A DNA stretch of 64,000 bases from Sinonovacula constricta (taxonomy: Eukaryota > Mollusca > Bivalvia > Cardiida > Solecurtidae), in assembly GCA_007844125.1 (NCBI GenBank), contig CM017571.1:29213978-29277977 (forward strand), given 5' to 3'. Below are positions 57,367 through 64,000 of this stretch, piece after piece (position 1 is the stretch's first letter; each line of letters opens with the position of its first letter). Made by a program: the position numbers and the translations under genes. The notes below the pieces were generated by a model. That model was not told the origin of the DNA. It saw only the letters and a program-made list of their open reading frames with translations, and ran no database searches.

Positions 57367-58966
57367 CTCGCCGCGGTTGAAAAAGCTTGCCATTTATTTA
57401 CCCGCTTTGAAAGAGTGCTCTCTGCGGCGCCTTGAATGAAAAGGCTCGCCATTCATTTCCCTGCTTTGGGAGAGAGCTCTCTGCGGCGCCTTGGATGAAA
57501 AGGCTTGCCATTCATTTCCCTGCTTGGAAGAGTGCTCTCTGTGGCGCCTTGAATGAAAAGGCTTGCCATTCATTTCCCTGCTTTGGGAGAGTGCTCTCTG
57601 CGGCGCCTTGAATGAAAAGGCTTGCCATTCATTTCCCTGCTTTGGGAGAGTGCTCTCTGTTGCGCCTTGAATGAAAAGGCTTGCCATTCATTTCCCTGCT
57701 TTGGGAGAGTGCTCTCTGTGCCGCAGTGAATGAAAAGGCTTGCCATTCATTTCCCTGCTTTGGGAGAGTGCTCTCTGTGGCGCCTTGAATGAAAAGGCTT
57801 GCCATTCATTTCCCTGCTTTGGGAGAGTGCTCTCTGCGGCGCCTTGAATGAAAAGGCTTGCCATTCATTTCCCTGCTTTGGGAGAGTGCTCTCTGCGGCG
57901 CCTTGAATGAAAAGGCTTGCCATTCATTTCCCTGCTTTGGGAGAGTGCTCTCTGTTGCGCCTTGAATGAAAAGGCTTGCCATTCATTTCCCTGCTTTGGG
58001 AGAGTGCTCTCTGCGGCGCCTTGAATAAAAAGGCTTGCCATTCATTTCCCTGCTTTGGGAGAGTGCTCTCTGTGCCTGCCGCAGTGAATGAAAAGGCTTG
58101 CCATTCATTTCCCTGCTTTGGGAGAGTGCTCTCTGTGCCGCAGTGAATGAAAAGGCTTGCCATTCATTTCCCTGCTTTGGGAGAGTGCTCTCTGTGCCGC
58201 AGTGAATGAAAAGGCCTGTCATTAAATTCCCTGCTTTGGGAGAGTGCTCTCTGTGCCGCAGTGAATGAAAAGGCTTGCCATTCATTTCCCTGATTTGGGA
58301 GAGTGCTCTCTGTGCCGCAGTGAATGAAAAGGCTTGCCATTAATTTCCCTGCTTTGGGAGAGTGCTCTCTGCGGCGCCTTGAATGAAAAGGCTTGCCATT
58401 CATTTCCCTGCTTTGGGAGAGTGCTCTCTGTGCCGCAGTGAATGAAAAGGCTTGCCATTCATTTCCTTGTTTTGGGAGAGTGCTCTCTGTGCCGCAGTGA
58501 ATGAAAAGGCTTGCCATTCATTTCCCTGCTTTGGGAGAGTGCTCTCTGTGGCACCTTGAATGAAAAGGCTTGCCATTCATTTCCCTGCTTTGGGAGAGTG
58601 CTCTCTGTGCCGCAGTGAATGAAAAAGTGCGCCATTCATTTCCCTGCTTTGGGAGAGTGCTCTCTGCGGCACCTTGAATGAAAAGGTTTGCCATTCATTT
58701 CCCTGCTTTGGGAGAGTGCTCTCTGTGGCACCTTGAATGAAAAGGCTTGCCATTCATTTCCCTGCTTTGGGAGAGTGCTCTCTGTGCCGCAGTGAATGAA
58801 AAAGTGCGCCATTCATTTCCCTGCTTTGGGAGAGTGCTCTCTGCGGCGCCTTGAATGAAAAAGTGCGCCATTCATTTCCCTGTTTTACGAGCATACTCTC
58901 TGCGGCGCATTAAATGAAATAGCTCGACATTAATTTCCCTGATTTAAGAGTACGCTCTCTGCTGTG
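57367..58966 (+). repeat. 59-bp satellite, about 27 copies
   Basis: The unit is GAATGAAAAGGCTTGCCATT + CATTTCCCTGCTTTGGGAGA + GTGCTCTCTG followed by one of two variants, CGGCGCCTT or TGCCGCAGT. The two variants occur in runs and in alternation. As 59 is not a multiple of three, the minus-strand frames (GNEWQAFS..., REMNGKPFHS...) are repeat translations. Confidence 0.97.
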
Positions 58967-58999
58967 CCTTCGTCATACCTTTAGAAAACGTCAGCGCTT

Positions 59000-59113
59000 G
59001 GACCTTTTTTTTTCTTCAAATAAATCGGTTTTCTTTTCACTGTTTCCATTTGAGAAAGCCACCAGGAAGTGCGAGGTAGGAGCTCTGTAAACCCGATTTG
59101 AGCAACCCAGTCG
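59000..59113 (+). repeat. Dispersed repeat, copy 3
   Basis: TCAGCGCTTGGACC, TTTGAGAAA, CAGGAAGTGCGAGGTAGGAG, CTCTGTAAACC and GTCGGTCCATA; same family as 30163 and 35566. Confidence 0.75.
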
Positions 59114-59364
59114 GTCCATAAATCTCTGCTAAAAATAGAAATCGACGTCAGAGCGGACTACACAGATGAAGATATAACTCGTTCTAGAAAGTAAGTTGAC
59201 ACGTGGGAGCAGCGTGGCTCAGATAGGAAATACCTGTTTGCAATGACGAGTGTGGCTGTATGCTTCGCTGTTCACAAAGATCTAAGGCAATCAATGAACT
59301 GCATTTTGCAGGACCTGTTCAGATAACAATGACTGATTTATCCAAACTTTTGGATACCACCTTT

Positions 59365-60195
59365 AAGAGCATGCTCTCTGCGGTGCATTTGTTGAAAGAG
59401 CGCGCTATTCATTTCCCTGCTTTGAGGGCATGCTCGCCGCTGCGGCTCGGTTGAAAAGGCCTGCCGTTCGTTTCCCTGCTGTAGTAGCGTGCTGTTTGGA
59501 CGCCTTGATCGAAAAAGCTCATAATTTATATCTCTGATTTGGGAGCATGCTCTCCGAGGTGCCTTGGTTGAAAAAGCGTGTCGATCATTTCCCTGATTTG
59601 GGAGCGCGCTCTCTGCGGCGCCTTGGTTTAAAGAGCGCGCCATTTAATTTTTCGTTTTGGAAGCGTGCCGTCTGCGGTGCCTTGGTTGAAAAAGCTCGCC
59701 ATTGATTTTCCCACTTTTGGTGCATGCTTTCTGACATTCATTCCTCGGATGTATACTGTGTATTGATACTTACAGAATCACGATCGTTTTGTTCGCCGGA
59801 AGTAGAATACGCCATAAAAAGTGCTTAAAACAGTGATAGGGTATATGTAGTGTACAGAATTATTTAATTCTATAAACTTTCATTTATCAATTTCACTGTT
59901 CACATCTCGTAAGATTTTCATCTGTTACTGCATTTTACTGTTACGAGACATTTCTCTTTGATGTTTTGATGACGTCATAGGCACGACATATCCTTTCTCG
60001 GGGTTTTCCCGTCACACATCAGAGCGACGGTTCGTGAATGATACGAGGCGTTCCGATTGGGTTGAAAAAGCTCGTCATTGATTTCCCCGTTTTGGGACCG
60101 TGCTCTCTGCGGCGCCTTGCTTGAAGAAAGCTCGGCGTTTAACCCTGCACGTTGGAAGCGTGCTCCCTGCGGTGTCTTGGTTGAAAAGCTCGAGT
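59365..60195 (+). repeat. Diverged outlying copies of the 59-bp satellite
   Basis: 59365-59735 holds about seven decayed units (TGAAAAAGCTCG, CATTTCCCTGATTTGGGAGC, TGCTCTCTGCGG, CGCCTTGGTTG), then 300 bp of other sequence, then two more units at 60062-60195. Divergence rises with distance from the core. Confidence 0.85.
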
Positions 60196-60929
60196 GCGCA
60201 ACGTACACGTTTTAGAACTTATATTTTACGTGAGTGCTGCGTGCTTTACAAAGTCGGACATGATCAAGAATGGGTAAAAGGTGTGATAACAAAGCAATGG
60301 GCAGCAAGTGTCAACATACGGCTGTCGCTGAGAAACGTGGTTGAATGAAACATTTGTTGTAACTGAAAGATATGCCCTGGACGTTGACAGACTTCTGGTT
60401 ATAGTTGCTGAGAGCGTATGCAATAGCAATAACGTATTATATTGAAGTTAGAGCTCAATTATTACTTTCGAAAAATCCTATTCAAGCAGAGTAACTTTAA
60501 CAACAAGCTTTCAAGGCAGAATAACTCTACTTGTTATCTGAACTTGCAACTCATGCAGCTTAAAGATTACATAAGTTGTGAACAACGAGCATACGAGCGT
60601 TTAATTTTGGATAAAGACAGGTCTGGCTATTCCTTTGGGTCCGGCTTCCTTGCCGGTTTCCCAATAACATCTTGTTTTAAACATATTGAAACATACGGTA
60701 ATGCAAAATGTGATATCATTTGATAGAAATAAAACTATTTTGCAACTCATTATTATACCAGAGAACATTTTAGCAGTAAAGGTACGGCATCGCATAGGAG
60801 AGTAACTCAGTCAAGCATTGGGGAATTGTTGAAACAATTAAACATAATAAAATGAACCCTACGCTTGCTTTTTTGATAATAATTTAAAGACTTATACTTA
60901 TTTGTTAAATATTTCATGCAAATCCTTAC
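60196..60929 (+). other. Non-coding, nothing recognised
   Basis: AT-rich with unsupported short frames. On the minus strand it would be the start of a 26.6-kb intron. Confidence 0.45.
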
Positions 60930-60996
60930 CAGACAGATCACAGCAGGGAGCTGGCTGATCTAGAACTACACTAGCTTCATCAGTCATGTTAACAGG
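60930..60996 (-). CDS. Candidate upstream exon of the minus-strand gene
   Basis: The minus strand has a long pyrimidine tract and CTCCCAG acceptor, 67 open bases reading PVN-MTDEASVVLDQPAPCCDLSG, and a strong GTAAGG donor. It enters in phase 0 and leaves in phase 1, which fits 34313. The ATG at 60987 could also be the start codon. The amino-acid sequence is not recognised. The pyrimidine tract before it is tandemly doubled. Confidence 0.45.
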
Positions 60997-61054
60997 CTGG
61001 GAGATACAAGAAATAAAGAAAAAGACAAGGAGATACAAGAAATAAAGAAAAAGA
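60997..61054 (-). repeat. Tandemly duplicated polypyrimidine tract
   Basis: The plus strand reads GAGATACAAGAAATAAAGAA then AAAGACAAG twice in a row (29-bp unit). On the minus strand these are two pyrimidine tracts upstream of the CAG at 60999. Confidence 0.8.
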
Positions 61055-61459
61055 CATCACACTGAAAAATAACTTTATTCAGATACTTTTACATCGCACC
61101 ATAGAGCTGTTATAATAGTGTATACATTATAAAAATATAAATGAAAAATACTAGTTATTTATATTAACAAAGAAGACAAGACAATTATTGCATTAAAAGC
61201 AGTCCCAGCACCAGTTACATATAACAGATGGTTAATAAACAATTATATTATTTGATAACATAATCTTCTATGCATAAATGTATAATTGGTCTTCACCATA
61301 CACTATTAAAGTATGTCCTAAAATTTGATTATATTTTAAAACTTTTGTAACCTGGTCATATTTGGCTTATACATAATTGTCCTAGTAAGATTAAAGGCAT
61401 TATATTTCTGAAGAAACAATGCAATTCATACACAACTCAAAACAAGTAGTACATCACAC
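61055..61459 (+). other. AT-rich non-coding DNA
   Basis: Nothing recognised. Confidence 0.5.
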
Positions 61460-63325
61460 AGTAGACTGATCTGGACTGCTTTATGTACTAAGTGATGTAG
61501 TCAGTAGAGCTCAGGACAGCAATATGTACTAAGTGGTGCAGTCAGTAGAGCTCTGGACAGCAATATGTACCAAGTGGTGCAGTCAGTAGAGCTCTGGACT
61601 GCTATATGTACCAAGTGGTGCAGTCAGTAGAGCTCTGGACTGCTATATGTACCAAGTGGTGCAGTCAGTAGAGCTCTGGACTGCTATATGTACCAAGTGG
61701 TGCAGTCAGTAGAGCTCTGGACTGCTATATGTACCAAGTGGTGCAGTCAGTAGAGCTCTGGACTGCTATATGTACCAAGTGGTGCAGTCAGTAGAGCTCT
61801 GGACTGCTATAAGTACCAAGTGGTGCAGTCAGTAGAGCTCTGGACTGCTATATGTACCAAGTGGTGCAGTCAGTAGAGCTCAGGACTGCTATATGTACCA
61901 AGTGGTGCAGTCAGTAGAGCTCAGGACAGCAATATGTACCAAGTGGTGCAGTCAGTAGAGCTCTGGACTGCTATATGTACCAAGTGGTGCAGTCAGTAGA
62001 GCTCAGGACAGCAATATGTACCAAGTGGTGCAGTCAGTAGAGCTCTGGACTGCTATATGTACTAAGTGGTGCAGTCAGTAGAGCTCTGGACAGCAATATG
62101 TACCAAGTGGTGCAGTCAGTAGAGCTCTGGACTGCTATATGTACCAAGTGATGTAGTCAGTAGAGCTCAGGACAGCAATATGTACTAAGTGGTGCAGTCA
62201 GTAGAGCTCTGGACAGCAATATGTACCAAGTGGTGCAGTCAGTAGAGCTCTGGACTGCTATATGTACCAAGTGGTGCAGTCAGTAGTGCTCTGGACTGCT
62301 ATATGTACCAAGTGGTGCAGTCAGTAGAGCTCTGGACTGCTATATGTACCAAGTGGTGCAGTCAGTAGAGCTCTGGACTGCTATATGTACCAAGTGGTGC
62401 AGTCAGTAGAGCTCTGGACTGCTATATGTACCAAGTGGTGCAGTCAGTAGAGCTCTGGACTGCTATAAGTACCAAGTGGTGCAGTCAGTAGAGCTCTGGA
62501 CTGCTATATGTACCAAGTGGTGCAGTCAGGAGAGCTCTGGACTGCTATATGTACCAAGTGGTGCAGTCAGTAGAGCTCTGGACTGCTATATGTACCAAGT
62601 GGTGCAGTCAGTAGAGCTCTGGACTGCTATATGTACCAAGTGGTGCAGTCAGTAGAGCTCTGGACTGCTATATGTACCAAGTGGTGCAGTCAGTAGAGCT
62701 CTGGACTGCTATATGTACCAAGTGGTGCAGTCAGTAGTGCTCTGGACTGCTATATGTACCAAGTGGTGCAGTCAGTAGAGCTCTGGACTGCTATATGTAC
62801 CAAGTGGTGCAGTCAGTAGCACTCTGGACTGCTATATGTACCAAGTGGTGCAGTCAGTAGAGCTCTGGACTGCTATATGTACCAAGTGGTGCAGTCAGTA
62901 GAGCTCTGGACTGCTATATGTACCAAGTGGTGCAGTCAGTAGAGCTCTGGACTGCTATATGTACCAAGTGGTGCAGTCAGGAGAGCTCTGGACAGCAATA
63001 TGTACCAAGTGGTGCAGGGAGTAGAGCTCTGGACTGCTATATGTACCAAGTGGTGCAGTCATTAGAGTTTTGGACTGCTTTATGTACCAAGTGGTGCAGT
63101 CATTAGAGTTTTGGACTGCTATATGTACCAAGTGGTGCAGTCAGTAGAGTTTTGGACTGCTTTATGTACCAAGTGGTGCAGTCAGGAGAGCTCTGGACAG
63201 CAATATGTACCAAGCGGTGCAGGGAGTAGAGCTCTGGACTGATATATGTACCAAGTGGTGCAGTCAGGAGAGCTCTGGACTGCTATATGTACTAAGTGGT
63301 GCAGTCAGTAGAGCTCTGGACTGGT
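61460..63325 (+). repeat. 41-bp satellite with tRNA A-box-like core, about 45 copies
   Basis: The unit is GTACCAAGTGGTGCAGTCAG + TAGAGCTCTGGACTGCTATAT. The piece GTGGTGCAGTCAGTAGAGC is the A-box/D-arm form of tRNA-derived SINE heads. Variants (CTCAGGACAGCAA for CTCTGGACTGCTA, GTAGTGCTC, AGTTTTGG) are grouped. The period is exactly 41 over most of the array. Confidence 0.96.
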
Positions 63326-64000
63326 CTACTGGACTGAATATTTGACGTTCAGGCATTGAATCCATGAAAATTTCTGATCTTTGATTTGATTTTTACCTTC
63401 TATTGTCATATAAGCATATAAGCAGATACTGGTTTTTATTTACAAATTAGTTTTTAGTATTAGTTTTCAACCATAGACATTTACAACTGTTAATGGGTAA
63501 GGTAAAACTACATGTCTACATGTGATATTAAGGCTTTATTAAGGTGAGTGAATCACATAATATGCAGGAAATTTTATCATAATTTAATAGATGTGTTAAG
63601 TTATTAACCTAAAGAATGTTATAAATAAACTGCAGGATAGTCATGTACTCTCATGTTCAAAGCTATTACCTGTTTTAAAAAGTTGTGTTTATCTAATGAA
63701 CAATAATAATACATCTATAAATGAATTTATTTATCAATTAACAGTATAATTTGATGTCTATTTTTTACTTTTTCAACTAATAAGCCATCTGTTTACAGAA
63801 CAGAGCAAAGAAAATGTAAATAAAAATATAAAAAAATATAAAAATACATGCCATTATTCATAAGACGTTTTATACAAATTTAACATCAAATACTAGTGTC
63901 CTAATACTTTTAACATAATGTTTATAAAAAACAGAAAGTTTATTTGTAAAAGAAAAGTACATTAAAAGCAAACAGATTAGAATTTGTATAAAAAGAGCAA
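63326..64000 (+). other. AT-rich non-coding DNA
   Basis: No exon or repeat that I can support up to the window edge. Confidence 0.5.

Noticed and set aside
57394..58517. Minus-strand frames of about 80-117 codons with repeated NEWQAFSF or REMNGKPF
   Set aside because: Satellite translations; the 59-bp unit shifts frame at each copy and there is no start context.
61460..63325. CRISPR-like array because of the regular 41-bp period
   Set aside because: No distinct spacers: the whole unit repeats, and the context is eukaryotic.

Overview
The window looks like bivalve mollusc nuclear DNA: AT-rich, long introns, GT-AG splice sites, tRNA-derived SINEs with the mollusc-type tail, a dispersed tandem element very common in bivalves, and many DNA and retro-transposon remnants. 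The species cannot be named from the sequence. No rRNA gene, CRISPR or prokaryotic feature is present.

Genes. (1) On the + strand, seven exons at 875-8522 encode the C-terminal half (302 residues) of a Spinster-type major-facilitator transporter (SPNS1-like). The N-terminal half lies left of the window. A second, phase-compatible terminal exon at 12844-12914 would give a different cytosolic tail. (2) On the - strand, three phase-compatible exons (60930-60996, 34161-34313, 26064-26401) may form a long, unrecognised gene. A TATA-box promoter with a phase-matched first exon at 46028-46252 is a possible alternative start. (3) A short + strand terminal exon at 49440-49550 belongs to an unidentified gene.

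Mobile DNA fills most of the rest: a decayed Ty3/mdg4-like LTR element at 27813-32471; a better-preserved Ty3/mdg4-like element at 36393-45039, arranged as LTR-internal-LTR-deleted internal-partial LTR between 4-bp target duplications; a 5'-truncated LINE with an intact 591-codon frame at 46645-49319; a THAP/DDE transposase pseudogene at 22312-23650; a hAT remnant; several TIR elements; a bivalve dispersed element interrupted by a LINE tail at 19107-20972; and at least four SINE copies.

Tandem repeats are unusually abundant. Two of them, at 1-874 and 2840-3848, are copies of the SPNS gene's own splice acceptor and splice donor, so authentic exons sit beside long rows of duplicated splice sites. 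Others are a 91-bp array (10204-10838), a repeat grown from the alternative exon's 3' UTR (12950-13640), a 21-bp minisatellite (17585-18172), a 59-bp satellite with decayed outliers (57367-60195) and a 41-bp satellite that carries a tRNA A-box-like sequence in each unit (61460-63325).

Reading: the left third is the 3' end of a housekeeping transporter gene, and the right two thirds are the transposon-rich introns of a long, weakly supported minus-strand gene.
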